The translations under genes and the position numbers were made by a program. Shown here piece after piece: positions 8,834 through 18,219 of a stretch of DNA of 64,000 bases. Under the pieces are notes generated by a model, which saw only the letters and a list, made by a program, of their open reading frames with translations, had not been told where the DNA came from and searched no databases. The stretch comes from Streptosporangiaceae bacterium. GTDB lineage: Bacteria; Actinomycetota; Actinomycetes; Streptosporangiales; Streptosporangiaceae. Location of the stretch: assembly GCA_025934635.1 (NCBI GenBank), contig JAICWX010000004.1, positions 1 to 64,000 of the forward strand, in the 5' to 3' direction. The first letter of the stretch is position 1. Every line of letters begins with the position of its first letter.

Positions 8834-10354
8834 TCAGGGCTCCGGGTCGTAGGCGTCGATAGCCAGCGGATGATTGTGGATCCGCCGGTACCGGAAAGCG
8901 TAGAAGATCACTCCGATCAGCAGCGGCACGCCGATGATGAGCCAGGCCATCGGGATGTCGCGCAGGAAGTTGCCGCCGTCGGTGCCGGAGATCTGGTTGT
9001 AGGTCGGGTTGGTCGCCGGGCGGGGCCACAGCAGGTCCAGCGCCGTAGCGCCGGTGCCGAGCACCGCCACCAGGTTGACCAGGATGCCCCAGCGGCCAAG
9101 CGAGAACCAGCTCTTGACCCGGGGCCAGCCGCGGAGCCGGTAGACCAGGGTCACGGTCATGATCAGGAAGTAGGCGACGTACATGGCGGCTGTCGCGCCG
9201 CCGACGATCGAGGAGGTCTTGGAGGTGAACACGAGCACCGGCACCAGCGACAGCACGCCGATGAGCAGCACCGCGGTCCACGGCGAGCCGTCGCGCAGGG
9301 TCCGGGAGAAGGTCCGGGAGAACGGGATCTGCCCGTCCCTGGCCATGCCGTAGATATGCCGGACCCCGCCGGTGAACATCGTGTTCGTGGCCACGATCAG
9401 GCCGATGGCCACGACCACCAGGAACAGCTTGAACACCCCGACCGGCAGGTGCGCGGTGATGGCGTTCTCGGCCGGGACGCCGCCGAGCATCGCGGCCTTC
9501 ATGTCCGGGATGGACGGCGTGAGGCAGAGCAGGAACAGGAAGCCGCAGATCACCGCGAAGATGTAGGCGCCGATGACGCCGCGCGGGGCGTTGCGCCCGG
9601 CGTCCAGCGTCTCCTCGCCGAGCGTGCCGCCGTTCTCGAAGGTGTACAGCACCCAGAGCGCGTTGAACACGCCCGCTCCGATGAACAGCGGGATGACGTT
9701 GCCCAGCCCGTGCAGGACCTGGACGGTTGCGTCGCCGGAGCTCGCGGTGGTCACTGTGGCGGTCTGGGTCAGGTTGCCGAAGTGCTTGCCGCCGAGGATG
9801 AAGGTCAGCAGGCAGACGACGATGACGACGGACAGCTCCAGGACCATCGCCCACTGGGCGATACGGCCGAGCACGCTGATCCGCACGATGTTCCACAACA
9901 CCGCGATCACGGCCGCGATCACGATGATGATCTCGTCGGTGGTGAAGCTCGGCGCCAGGTTGAACAACGGGTGGATCAGCGTCGGCAGGCTCGCGTAGTA
10001 GGCGGTCATCAGGGGGAACACCGCGCCCATGTAGACCCAGCCCATCCACCAGCCGACCCGCTTGCCGGCCAGGATGGTCGGCCACTGGTACATGCTGCCC
10101 GCGAACGGGTACTTGGAGGCCAGTTCGGCGATCACCAGCACCATCGCGCCGACGCTGACGGCCACCAGCGGCCAGCCCCAGAACTCGGCCCCGCCCACGC
10201 CGGAGATGGCGAATCCGTACAGGGAGAACAGGCCCGCGAACACGCCCACGCCGGCGAACGTGAGCGCCCCGTTGGTGAGCGCCGTCAGCGCCCGGTTGAG
10301 TTTTCCGGCCGCGGCGGTGGACGGCGGCGGTTCTGACGTCTCGACAGTTCCCAT
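8834..10354 (-). CDS. APC-superfamily amino acid/amine permease
   Basis: Integral membrane transporter of 506 residues with about 12 hydrophobic segments and the APC-type N-terminal stretch (GAEFWGWPLVAVSVG, ELASKYPFAGSMYQW). It is expected to import an amino acid or amine by secondary transport. I chose ATG 10354 (MGTVETSE), which has GAAGGGA about 10 nt upstream, over the longer 10417 start. It is the first gene of the leftward permease-kinase-SDR set and diverges from the dimethylglycine-dehydrogenase-like gene at 10581, which suggests shared regulation from the 226-bp gap. Confidence 0.88.
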   Translation of the reverse strand: MGTVETSEPPPSTAAAGKLNRALTALTNGALTFAGVGVFAGLFSLYGFAISGVGGAEFWGWPLVAVSVGAMVLVIAELASKYPFAGSMYQWPTILAGKRVGWWMGWVYMGAVFPLMTAYYASLPTLIHPLFNLAPSFTTDEIIIVIAAVIAVLWNIVRISVLGRIAQWAMVLELSVVIVVCLLTFILGGKHFGNLTQTATVTTASSGDATVQVLHGLGNVIPLFIGAGVFNALWVLYTFENGGTLGEETLDAGRNAPRGVIGAYIFAVICGFLFLLCLTPSIPDMKAAMLGGVPAENAITAHLPVGVFKLFLVVVAIGLIVATNTMFTGGVRHIYGMARDGQIPFSRTFSRTLRDGSPWTAVLLIGVLSLVPVLVFTSKTSSIVGGATAAMYVAYFLIMTVTLVYRLRGWPRVKSWFSLGRWGILVNLVAVLGTGATALDLLWPRPATNPTYNQISGTDGGNFLRDIPMAWLIIGVPLLIGVIFYAFRYRRIHNHPLAIDAYDPEP

Positions 10355-10580
10355 CCGCTGAACCGTCCCTTCTTCCGTTTGGGTGGTCCATTTGCCTGCT
10401 GATGAGACATTTGGCACACTGTAACGTAGCCTTCGGCCAGCTCACAAGGCCCCGTAACCGCGATTTAACAGCCCTTGCGCAGGGGTTATGTCCGGCGTTA
10501 GGTTGACATCGATATGGTGCGCCCAATTGACCGGAATGCCGGCGCGGCGGGCGAAGGCGGACACGAGGGAAGGCCACCGC

Positions 10581-13040
10581 ATGCCTACCACTGACCTCCC
10601 GGAGCGGGCCCAGGTCGTCATCGTCGGCGGCGGCGCCGTCGGCTGCAGCGTCGCTTACCACCTGGCCAAGCTCGGCTGGACCGACGTCGTGCTGCTGGAG
10701 CAGGGGCAGCTGTCGTGCGGGACCACCTGGCACGCGGCCGGCATCGTCGGGCAGCTGCGCACCCAGCCGTCGCTGACCAAGCTGATGCTCTACGGCAGCC
10801 AGCTCTACGCGGGCCTGGAGGCCGAGGTGGGCCTGGGCAGCGGCTGGAACCAGAGCGGCGCCCTGTGGGTGGCGGCCAGCGCCGACCGGATGATGCAGAT
10901 ACGGCGGACGGCCGACATGGCCCGCGCCCAGGGGCTGGAGGCGCACGAGATCTCGGTGGCCGAGGCGGGCGCCATGTGGCCGCTGATGCGGACCGAGGAC
11001 CTGGTCGGCGCGATCTGGCTGCCGAACGACGCCAAGGCCAACCCCACCGACCTGACCCAGGCGCTGGCCCGGGGGGCCAGGAACGCCGGCGTCCGGATCC
11101 TGGAGCGGACCAAGGTCACCGGCTGGCGGGTGGACCGGGGCCGGATCACGGCGGTGTCCACCGGGCGCGGCGAGATCGAGTGCGAGTACGTGGTGAACTG
11201 CGGCGGGCAATGGGCCAAGGCGCTGGCCGACCAGGTCGGGGTGACCGTCCCGCTGTACTCGGCCGAGCACTACTACATCGTCACCGAGGCCATCGAGGGG
11301 CTGACCCGGACCACGCCGACGCTGCGCGACCCGGACGGGTACAGCTACTTCAAGGAAGAGGTCCGCGGGCTGCTCATCGGGGGGTTCGAGCCGGACGCCA
11401 AACCCTGGGTGCCGTCGGCCGAGATCCCCGAGCCGTTCGAGTTCCAGCTGCTGCCCGAGGACTGGGACCAGTTCGACATCATCATGCGCAGCGCCATGCA
11501 CCGGGTGCCGGTGGTGGAGAGCACCGGGGTCAAGAAGTTCTACAACGGCCCGGAAAGCTTCACCCCCGACCACAACTTCATCATGGGCCTGGCCCCGGAA
11601 CTGGATAACTACTTCGTGCTGGCCGGCTTCAACTCCTCGGGCATCGCGTTCGCCGGCGGGGCGGGAATGGCCCTGGCGCAGTGGATCGTGGCCGGGGAAC
11701 CGGACCTGGACCTCAGCGCGGTCGACATCCGCCGGTTCGCGCCCATGCAGGGGAACTCCCGCTGGCTGCGCCAGCGGGTGCAGGAGATCGTGGGCCTGCA
11801 CTTCGCCCTGGCCTGGCCGAACCGCGAGCCGGAAAGCGCCCGCGGCGTGCGCCGGTCCCCCGTCCACCACCTGCTGGACGCGCAGGGTGCCTGCTTCGGC
11901 ACCAAGATGGGCTGGGAGCGGGTGAACTGGTTCGCGCCGGCCGGGACCAAGCCCGTGGTCGAGTACGGCTGGGGGCGGCAGAACTGGTTCGCGCACAGCG
12001 CGGACGAGCACCTGGCGGCCCGCTCCGAGGTCGCGCTGTTCGACCAGACCTCGTTCGCCAAGATCGCGGTCCGGGGCGCCGACGCGGAAGCCGCCCTGCA
12101 GTACCTGTGCGCGGGCGACGTGGCCGTCCCGCCCGGCCGGACCGTCTACACTCCCCTGCTCAACGACCGCGGCGGCTACGAGGCCGACGTGACCATCACC
12201 CGGCTGCGGTGGAACGAGTACCTGCTGGTGACCAGCAGCGCGCAGGGCATCCACGACCTGGACCTGCTGCGCCGCGGCGGGCCGGCCGGGCTGCAGGCTG
12301 AGTTCTTCGACGTCACCTCGTCCTACGCGGTGCTGTCCGTCATGGGCCCGCGGTCCCGCGCCCTGCTCAGCGATCTGTCGGGCAGTGACTTCTCGGCAGC
12401 GGCATTCCCGTTCGGTCATAGTCGTGAAGTTGACCTGGGCGGCCTGGCTGTCCGGGCCACCCGGCTCACCTACGTCGGTGAGCTCGGCTGGGAGCTGTAC
12501 GTGCCGAGCGAGATGGCGGTGGCCGCGTTCGAGCGGCTGACCGAGGCCGGCCGCGACACCGCGCCCCGGCTCGCGGGCTACTACGCGATCGAGTCGCTGC
12601 GCCTGGAAAAGGGATACCGGGCGTTCGGCCGCGAGCTCGGCCCGGACACCTCGCCCGCCGAGGCGGGCCTGCTGTTCACCTGCAAGCTCGGGACGGCGAT
12701 CCCGTTCCGCGGCCGCGCAGCCGTGGAACGGCACAAGGCCCAGGGCGTGTCCCGCCGGCTGGTCAGCCTGGTCATAGCCGATCCGTCGGCCTACGCCTGG
12801 GGCGGCGAGCTGCTGCTGCGTGACGGCGAGCCGGCCGGCTTCGCCAGCTCGGCGGCTTTCGGCCACACCATCGGCCGGACGGTGCTCCTCGGCTACGCCG
12901 AGCGGCGCGACGGCGGCACCGCCGACCGCGCCTGGATCAGCCAGGGCCGCTACCAGGTCGCCATCGGCGGCGAACTCCACGAGGCGACGGTGTCGCTGAA
13001 GCCGCCCTACGATCCGTCCGGCGAGCGGATCCGGGCCTGA
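10581..13040 (+). CDS. Dimethylglycine/sarcosine dehydrogenase-like flavoprotein with GcvT domain
   Basis: An 819-residue two-part enzyme that demethylates N-methyl amino acids. The N-terminal DAO-type FAD domain (VVIVGGGAVGCS at about 12-23) has GTTWHAAG, whose His51 corresponds to the covalent-FAD histidine of dimethylglycine dehydrogenase. Residues about 430-819 form the aminomethyltransferase-like (GcvT) folate domain, with GPRSRALLSDLSG, GELGWELYVPSE and a C-terminal segment, which would pass the one-carbon unit to tetrahydrofolate. ATG 10581 has GAGGGAAGG upstream; an upstream in-frame extension to 10488 was rejected. It converges on the GntR gene 20 nt downstream. Confidence 0.9.
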   Translation: MPTTDLPERAQVVIVGGGAVGCSVAYHLAKLGWTDVVLLEQGQLSCGTTWHAAGIVGQLRTQPSLTKLMLYGSQLYAGLEAEVGLGSGWNQSGALWVAASADRMMQIRRTADMARAQGLEAHEISVAEAGAMWPLMRTEDLVGAIWLPNDAKANPTDLTQALARGARNAGVRILERTKVTGWRVDRGRITAVSTGRGEIECEYVVNCGGQWAKALADQVGVTVPLYSAEHYYIVTEAIEGLTRTTPTLRDPDGYSYFKEEVRGLLIGGFEPDAKPWVPSAEIPEPFEFQLLPEDWDQFDIIMRSAMHRVPVVESTGVKKFYNGPESFTPDHNFIMGLAPELDNYFVLAGFNSSGIAFAGGAGMALAQWIVAGEPDLDLSAVDIRRFAPMQGNSRWLRQRVQEIVGLHFALAWPNREPESARGVRRSPVHHLLDAQGACFGTKMGWERVNWFAPAGTKPVVEYGWGRQNWFAHSADEHLAARSEVALFDQTSFAKIAVRGADAEAALQYLCAGDVAVPPGRTVYTPLLNDRGGYEADVTITRLRWNEYLLVTSSAQGIHDLDLLRRGGPAGLQAEFFDVTSSYAVLSVMGPRSRALLSDLSGSDFSAAAFPFGHSREVDLGGLAVRATRLTYVGELGWELYVPSEMAVAAFERLTEAGRDTAPRLAGYYAIESLRLEKGYRAFGRELGPDTSPAEAGLLFTCKLGTAIPFRGRAAVERHKAQGVSRRLVSLVIADPSAYAWGGELLLRDGEPAGFASSAAFGHTIGRTVLLGYAERRDGGTADRAWISQGRYQVAIGGELHEATVSLKPPYDPSGERIRA

Positions 13041-13059
13041 TCCGGTGGCGCCGGGACCG

Positions 13060-13836
13060 CTACCCGGCGGCTCCCACGTCGCCGTGCGCCCAGGCGATGA
13101 CCCTCGTCCGGTTCCCGCAGAACAGGTCGTTCGAGTACTCGACGGGATGGTCGCTTTCGTCAAAGGCGATGCGCTCGATGGCCATGAGCGGATCGCCGAC
13201 CTTGATCCCCAGCAACCCGGACTGCTCGGTGTCGGCCAGCACCGCGACCATCCGCTCGACGGCCTTGACGCAGGTCACCCCGTACCGGTTGGCCAGCAGG
13301 TCGTAGATGCTGTCATCCAGGGGCTGAGCCAGCAGGTCCGGCGCGAGCGATACCGGGATCCGCGCGGTTTCCAGGGAGATCCGCACCTCGTCGGCCAGCC
13401 GGATCCTGACCACCTCGTACACCAGCGTGCCCGCCGCGATGCCCAGGGCCGCGGCCGTGGTGTCGTCGGCGGGCACCATCCGGGCGGACACCACGTGGGC
13501 GCCGGGCCGGAAGCCCTGGGCGCGCAGGTACGCGGGGATGCCGGCCAGGTAGCCGAAGTCGATATCGACCCGGGGACGGTTGACGAAGGTACCGCCGGTG
13601 CGTCCCCGGCGGCGGTGCACGAAGCCCTCGTGCTCGAGCCGGTCCAGCACCTGCCGGACGGTGGTGCGGCTCACGGCGAGCTGCCCGGCCAGCTCGCGCT
13701 CGGCCGGCAGCCGCCCGTCCTCGCTCAGCTGGCCCGCGGCGATAAGCTCCTTGATGTGCTGCTCGACCGTGTCACGGATAGCCCTGGAATTCTCGGCCTT
13801 CGTGACGGGATCAGCCTCGGCCTGGCGGACACTCAT
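13060..13836 (-). CDS. GntR family regulator, HutC/UTRA type
   Basis: A 258-residue repressor. The N-terminal winged HTH spans about residues 15-85 (AERELAGQLAVSRTTVRQVLDRL, then RRRGRTGGTFV), and the remainder is a UTRA-type ligand-binding domain (SARMVPADDTTAAALGI and LVYEVVRIRLADEVRISLE). HutC-type regulators sense small metabolites such as amino-acid derivatives or sugar phosphates. It converges on the dimethylglycine-dehydrogenase-like gene and is the natural candidate regulator of the amine cluster, although it could also control surE, from which it diverges. Confidence 0.85.
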   Translation of the reverse strand: MSVRQAEADPVTKAENSRAIRDTVEQHIKELIAAGQLSEDGRLPAERELAGQLAVSRTTVRQVLDRLEHEGFVHRRRGRTGGTFVNRPRVDIDFGYLAGIPAYLRAQGFRPGAHVVSARMVPADDTTAAALGIAAGTLVYEVVRIRLADEVRISLETARIPVSLAPDLLAQPLDDSIYDLLANRYGVTCVKAVERMVAVLADTEQSGLLGIKVGDPLMAIERIAFDESDHPVEYSNDLFCGNRTRVIAWAHGDVGAAG

Positions 13837-13854
13837 ACAGCAACGATAGACGGA

Positions 13855-13864
13855 TACCCGGGTA
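13855..13864. promoter_or_regulatory. Perfect palindrome TACCCGGGTA between divergent genes
   Basis: A 10-bp perfect palindrome in the 35-bp gap between the GntR regulator and surE. Possible operator for GntR autoregulation; HutC-type sites are usually AT-richer, so this is tentative. Confidence 0.3.
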
Positions 13865-13871
13865 AACCCGC

Positions 13872-14702
13872 GTGCGCGTGCTGCTGACCAACGACGACGG
13901 CTTCGAGGCTGAGGGCATCGCTGCCGTGCGCGCCGCGCTTGCCGGTTCCTTCGACAGCGTCGTCACCGTCGCGCCCGAGACGGACTGCAGCGGCTTCGCG
14001 CGCAAGTGCACCTTCTCGCGGCCGGTCGCGGTGACCCGGGTGGCCGGCGGCCGGCATCCGGTCTACCACTGCGACGGCACGCCGGTCGACTGCGTGCGGG
14101 CCGGGCTGCTCTACGGCCTGGCGGACGGAGCGGACCTCGTGGTCAGCGGCATCAACCACGGCGCGAACCTGGCCGACGACGTGGTCTATTCGGGGACGGT
14201 CGGCGCGGGCCTGGAGGCCTCCGTCCTCGGGGTGCCGGCGCTTTGCCTGTCGCAGCAGACTCCGCTGGGCACCTTCTCGGTCAACTACCGCGAGGACCTG
14301 GCCAGCGCCGGGCTCGCCTACGATTTCAGCTTCGCGGCCGCGCATGGCGCGCACCTGGCCCGTTCGGTGGTCGGGGCCCGTCCCGCCGAACCGGTGGTGC
14401 TGAGCGTCAACTACCCGGCCGGGGGCGCCGGTGCCGTGAGCGTACTCACCCGGCCCGGCCGGCGCGCTTACCCGCGGACGGCCAGCCCGGCGTGGGCCGG
14501 TGACGGCGATGTCCGCCTGCTGTACATGTTCGGGGAGCCGGACGAGATCATCCCGGAGGCGGACGCGTCGGCGGGCACCGACATCGGGGCCCTGCGGGCC
14601 GGCTACGTCTCCGTGACCTCGCTGGCGCCGGCGGCCGGCGTTTCTCCCTGGTTCCGGTCTTTCATCGCCCGGCTCACCGAGGCGTTCCCGATCGGCGCGT
14701 GA
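13872..14702 (+). CDS. surE: 5'/3'-nucleotidase SurE
   Basis: A 276-residue survival protein E that dephosphorylates nucleoside 5'- and 3'-monophosphates with a divalent metal. The N-terminus MRVLLTNDDGFEAEG supplies the metal-binding Asp8-Asp9 pair, and VSGINHGANLADDVVYSGTVGAG is the second characteristic block. The GTG start at 13872 has almost no leader and no clear Shine-Dalgarno, so leaderless translation is likely. It converges on the enoyl-CoA hydratase with a 1-nt gap. A housekeeping role; no obvious link to its neighbours. Confidence 0.93.
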   Translation: MRVLLTNDDGFEAEGIAAVRAALAGSFDSVVTVAPETDCSGFARKCTFSRPVAVTRVAGGRHPVYHCDGTPVDCVRAGLLYGLADGADLVVSGINHGANLADDVVYSGTVGAGLEASVLGVPALCLSQQTPLGTFSVNYREDLASAGLAYDFSFAAAHGAHLARSVVGARPAEPVVLSVNYPAGGAGAVSVLTRPGRRAYPRTASPAWAGDGDVRLLYMFGEPDEIIPEADASAGTDIGALRAGYVSVTSLAPAAGVSPWFRSFIARLTEAFPIGA

Positions 14703-14703
14703 G

Positions 14704-15585
14704 CTAGCCCGGCGGCTCGGGCCACCGCGGCCCGAGGTCGGGCAGGTCGGCGCTGACCCGCATCGGGAAATGAGGCGGCCGCTTCGCCAGGAACGCGGTC
14801 ACGCCCTCGGCGACATCGGGGGCCTGGCCGAGCAGGTGGATGCCCCGGGAGTCGAGGCGGTGCGCTTCCCAGGGAGAATCGGCACCGAGCATGCGCCACA
14901 TGAGCTGACGCGAGGCCGCCACCGCGACGGCGGAGGTGTTGTCGGCTATCTCCCGGGCGAGCGCGTACGCGGCGGGCAGCAGCTCGCCCGCCGGGTAGGT
15001 CCGGGCGACCAGCCCGCCGCGCAGCGCCTCGGCGGCGTCGAAGACCCGGCCGGTCGCCACCCATTCCAGGGCCTGGCTGATGCCGACGACTCGCGGCAGG
15101 AACCAGCTGGAGGCCGCTTCCATGACCAGGCCGCGCCGGGAGAACACGAAGCCGAACTTCGCGGTATCGGCGGCGAGCCTGATATCCATCGGGAGCGTCA
15201 TCGTGATGCCGACGCCGACCGCGGGCCCGTTGATGGCCGCGATGACCGGCTTGAGGCAGGCCGCGACGCGCAGGCTTACCTGCCCGCCGCCGTCCCGCGG
15301 GACGCCGTCGATGGTCTCGGCCGCCGGCCGCTGGCGCCGGCCGGCGTCGAAGGTGCCGGCGCCCCCGGAAAGGTCGGCGCCCGCGCAGAACGCCCGCCCG
15401 CGGCCGGTGACGACCACCGCCCGCACGTCGTCGTCGGCGTCGGCCTGGTCGAAGGCGTCGATCAGCTCATCCCGCATCACCTGGGTGAACGCGTTGAGCC
15501 GGTCCGGACGGCTCAGGGTGATCGTCGCCACGCGGTCAGCCGTTCCGTAGCTGATTTCCGCATACGGCCGCGTCGTGTCTGCCAC
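14704..15585 (-). CDS. Enoyl-CoA hydratase/isomerase family protein
   Basis: Crotonase-fold protein of 293 residues acting on acyl-CoA thioesters. The oxyanion-hole segments are visible as GRGRAFCAGADLSGG and AAINGPAVGVGITM. Where classical hydratases carry Glu in the second catalytic segment, the stretch SRRGLVMEAASSWFLPRVVG keeps Glu, so hydratase activity is plausible. It is the last gene of a leftward operon (hydratase, TetR, P450, this gene) starting at 18201, 57 nt after the P450. Confidence 0.88.
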   Translation of the reverse strand: MADTTRPYAEISYGTADRVATITLSRPDRLNAFTQVMRDELIDAFDQADADDDVRAVVVTGRGRAFCAGADLSGGAGTFDAGRRQRPAAETIDGVPRDGGGQVSLRVAACLKPVIAAINGPAVGVGITMTLPMDIRLAADTAKFGFVFSRRGLVMEAASSWFLPRVVGISQALEWVATGRVFDAAEALRGGLVARTYPAGELLPAAYALAREIADNTSAVAVAASRQLMWRMLGADSPWEAHRLDSRGIHLLGQAPDVAEGVTAFLAKRPPHFPMRVSADLPDLGPRWPEPPG

Positions 15586-15642
15586 TGGCTGCCTCCTAGG
15601 CGGTCAGGCGGGTGCGTTTTCGGTCGGGCGGGTGCTCTTCGG

Positions 15643-16833
15643 TCAGGTGCGGACGTTGCGCACCCGGAGGTGCCTGGGCCCGGAGATGAACGTGGACGGC
15701 AGCCACACAGTCTGGCCGGCCTTCTGCAGGTCCGGCAGGCGGGTGAGCAGCTGGCGGAACATCGCCTCGATCTCGACGCGCGCGACCTGGGCGCCGAGGC
15801 AGAAATGCTGCCCGCCGCCGCCGAAGGCCACATGGTCGTTGGGCGTCCGGGTGACGTCGAAGCGTTCCGGCTCGCCGAACGCGCGCGGATCGCGGTTGGC
15901 CGCCCCGTAGTACAGGACGACCTTCTGGCCGGCCTGGATCGGCCGGCCGGCCAGCTCGGTGCCGGCCGTGGCGGTCCGCCGCATGTAGATGACCGGGCTG
16001 GTCCAGCGGAGCATCTCCTCGATGGCGGCGGGAAGCAGCCCGGGATCCGCCGTCAGCCGCCGCCGCTCGCCGGGGTGCTCGAAGAGCGCGTCCATCCCGC
16101 CGGCGACCAGGTTGCGCGTCGTGTCGCCGCCGGCGTCGACCAGCAGCAGGAAGAACAGGCTGAAGTCGGTCTCGTCAAGCCGGTGCCCGTCCACCTCGGC
16201 GGTCACCAGCGCCGAGGCGAGGTCGCCGGCGGGGCGGGCCCGCTTCTCGTTCCACACGCCGCTGGCGTAGCTGAGCATCGCGAGGGCGGCGGCTGGCCCC
16301 GCGCCCTCGGGCTGGCTCGCCGGATCGGCGTGGATCGCCTCGGTCAGCCGGTACAGCTCGACCCCGTCCTGGCGCGGGATGCCGAGCATCTCGGCGATGA
16401 CGTACGAGGGCAGCAGGCCGGCCACGTCCTCGACCAGGTCGAACTCGTCCCGGCCGGCGACGTCGTCGACGATCTCGGCGGCGAGCCGCTCGATCTCGGG
16501 CCGCAGCAGGCTGACGGCCCGCCGCAGGAACCGGGGTGCGACGAGCTTGCGGTACTGCGTGTGCCGCGGCGGATCCATGGTCAGCATCATCGTGTGGTCG
16601 CCGAGATCCATCGCGCTGCCGTCGCTGATCATGATGGTCGGGCGCGAGGAGAACAATCCGGCGTTGCGGCTGACGGCCTTGACGTCCTCGTGGCGGGTCA
16701 CCGCCCAGAAGCCGGGTCCGTCCGGCTCCTCATGCCAGTGGACGGGGTCGTTGTCCCGCAGCCACGCGTACTGGTCAACGGGATGACCGCTGGCGTAGGA
16801 CGAGGGCGAGTACAGGTCGATGCCGCCGGTCAT
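15643..16833 (-). CDS. Cytochrome P450
   Basis: A 396-residue soluble bacterial P450 monooxygenase. Motifs: I-helix DAGGDTTRN, K-helix EEMLRW (ExxR), and the haem loop FGGGGQHFCLGA with Cys345 as axial ligand. The style is that of actinobacterial CYPs acting on steroids, lipids or CoA-linked acyl chains. The start at 16833 (MTGGIDLYSP) is preferred because residues upstream are antisense to the TetR gene. It lies between two crotonase-family enzymes in one operon, suggesting oxidation and beta-oxidation-like breakdown of a hydrophobic acid; substrate unknown. No ferredoxin gene is nearby. Confidence 0.92.
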   Translation of the reverse strand: MTGGIDLYSPSSYASGHPVDQYAWLRDNDPVHWHEEPDGPGFWAVTRHEDVKAVSRNAGLFSSRPTIMISDGSAMDLGDHTMMLTMDPPRHTQYRKLVAPRFLRRAVSLLRPEIERLAAEIVDDVAGRDEFDLVEDVAGLLPSYVIAEMLGIPRQDGVELYRLTEAIHADPASQPEGAGPAAALAMLSYASGVWNEKRARPAGDLASALVTAEVDGHRLDETDFSLFFLLLVDAGGDTTRNLVAGGMDALFEHPGERRRLTADPGLLPAAIEEMLRWTSPVIYMRRTATAGTELAGRPIQAGQKVVLYYGAANRDPRAFGEPERFDVTRTPNDHVAFGGGGQHFCLGAQVARVEIEAMFRQLLTRLPDLQKAGQTVWLPSTFISGPRHLRVRNVRT

Positions 16834-16837
16834 GCCG

Positions 16838-17431
16838 CTAACGTACAGTCGTGTACCTGCCTTGCCTAGGCTGCCCGAGGCGGCCGGCGGCGGCCCACTT
16901 TGCCGTTTCGACGGCGTGCCCGATGCTCGCCGGGTCCGCTGCGGCCAGGGCGATGATCCCCCAGAGCAGCATCGTGACGAACGTCGCCAGCCGCCGGCCG
17001 TCCCGGCGGGCGAGCTCATGGCGAGCCACCGCTCGTTCGGCGAGCCCGTCGAAGAAGGCCACGACCGGCGGCGCGAGAAGCTCGAGATCGCTCAGCTCCT
17101 CTTGCCGGCGGTCGAGGATGACGCGGATCAGGAAGTGGAGCAGGCCGGGATCGTCCTGGAGGATCTCGCCGCTGCGCTCGAGGATCGCGTGCACCTCCGC
17201 CAGCATCGATGCCTGGCCGGCGACCGCCTCGCTGAGCGAGCCGTATACCTCGGTCATGGTTTGGTCGAAGACGAGCTGCAGCAAGGCGGCCTTGGACGGG
17301 GCGTAGTTGTAGAGTGCCATGGCGGTGACGCCGACATCGGCGGCGATCGTCCGCATGCTGGCCCCGCCGTAACCGTGCGCCGCGAACGCGGCGCGGGCCG
17401 CCCGCACCACACGCAGCGCCGTGTCCGTCAT
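16838..17431 (-). CDS. TetR family transcriptional regulator
   Basis: A 197-residue repressor. N-terminal HTH at about residues 1-55 (AAFAAHGYGGASMRTIAADVGVTAMALYNYAPSK in parts), then a helical ligand domain. Its ATG overlaps the stop of the upstream enoyl-CoA hydratase by 4 nt, and the P450 starts 4 nt after its stop, so it is embedded in the operon it probably controls. Acyl-CoA or a fatty acid-like compound is a reasonable ligand guess from context. Confidence 0.87.
   Translation of the reverse strand: MTDTALRVVRAARAAFAAHGYGGASMRTIAADVGVTAMALYNYAPSKAALLQLVFDQTMTEVYGSLSEAVAGQASMLAEVHAILERSGEILQDDPGLLHFLIRVILDRRQEELSDLELLAPPVVAFFDGLAERAVARHELARRDGRRLATFVTMLLWGIIALAAADPASIGHAVETAKWAAAGRLGQPRQGRYTTVR
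16843..16856. promoter_or_regulatory. Inverted repeat GTACA-N4-TGTAC upstream of the P450
   Basis: Perfect 5-bp arms at the 3' end of the TetR gene, 10 nt before the P450 start. It shares a TAC...CGT.TA pattern with the palindrome at 18220-18233, so both may be TetR sites. Confidence 0.35.
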
Positions 17432-18201
17432 CGGCCGGTGTACGACGGCGCTCGCCGTTCGAGGAACGCGGCGACGCCCTCGCGGTGGTCCTCGGTGCGG
17501 AACAGTTCCTGCAGTGAGGCGGTGACCCAGCGGCCGAGCTCGTGCCAGTCCGGGTCGAGCGCCTGGCGCAGGCCCTCCTTGAGCTTCTGCACCGCGAGCG
17601 GCGGGTTGGCGGCGATGCGGGCGGCCAGCCGCTGTGCCGTCGGCAGGAGCTGGCCGGGCAGGACGACGCGACTGACGAGGCCGATGTCGCGAGCCCGTTC
17701 TGCGCCGATGATCTCGCCGGTGAAGAGCAGCTCGGCGGCGCGCTCCCGGCCTATGAGGCCAGCGAGGCGACCGATTCCGGCGACGTCGGAACACAGGCCG
17801 CGCAGGACGAAGAGCTCGCCGAACCGGGCCCGCTCCGATGCCACGCGGATGTCGGCCATGAGGGCGAGCTCCATCCCCCAGCCGACGGCGGCACCGTTCA
17901 CGGCGGCGATCACGGGGACATTCGTGGAGAGCAGTGCGTCCGCCAGCGGCGTCAGCCGGGGTTCGGGGCGTGCCACCTCGCTGCGGCCCTCGGCCATGAC
18001 GGCCCGGACGTCGTCGCCGGAGCAGAACGCCGGGTCGGCGCCGGTGATCACGAGACACCGGGCAGCAGTGCTCCGGATGGCGTGCTCGAGTTCGTCGTAG
18101 GTCCGGAAGCGCAGGGCGTTCCGCACCTCGGGACGGTTGATGGTGAGGATCTCCACCTCGCCCGCGCTGGTGACAACGATGTCCTCGTAAGTGGCCATCA
18201 C
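17428..18201 (-). CDS. Enoyl-CoA hydratase/isomerase family protein
   Basis: Crotonase-fold enzyme of 257 residues, first gene of the leftward P450 operon. Oxyanion-hole blocks are TGADPAFCSGDDVRAVM and IAAVNGAAVGWGMELALMADIRVA; the catalytic region FGELFVLRGLCSDVAGIGRL departs from the classical Glu pair, so isomerase or another crotonase activity is possible. The start is one of two adjacent ATGs (18201 or 18198). Coupled to the TetR gene by a 4-nt overlap. Confidence 0.87.
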   Translation of the reverse strand: MMATYEDIVVTSAGEVEILTINRPEVRNALRFRTYDELEHAIRSTAARCLVITGADPAFCSGDDVRAVMAEGRSEVARPEPRLTPLADALLSTNVPVIAAVNGAAVGWGMELALMADIRVASERARFGELFVLRGLCSDVAGIGRLAGLIGRERAAELLFTGEIIGAERARDIGLVSRVVLPGQLLPTAQRLAARIAANPPLAVQKLKEGLRQALDPDWHELGRWVTASLQELFRTEDHREGVAAFLERRAPSYTGR

Positions 18202-18219
18202 CGCACTCTAGCGCGCCGG

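Noticed and set aside
7878..13163. Single 1761-codon minus-strand frame
   Set aside because: Only the last 317 codons form a real kinase; the rest is antisense to the dehydrogenase or out of frame with the permease.
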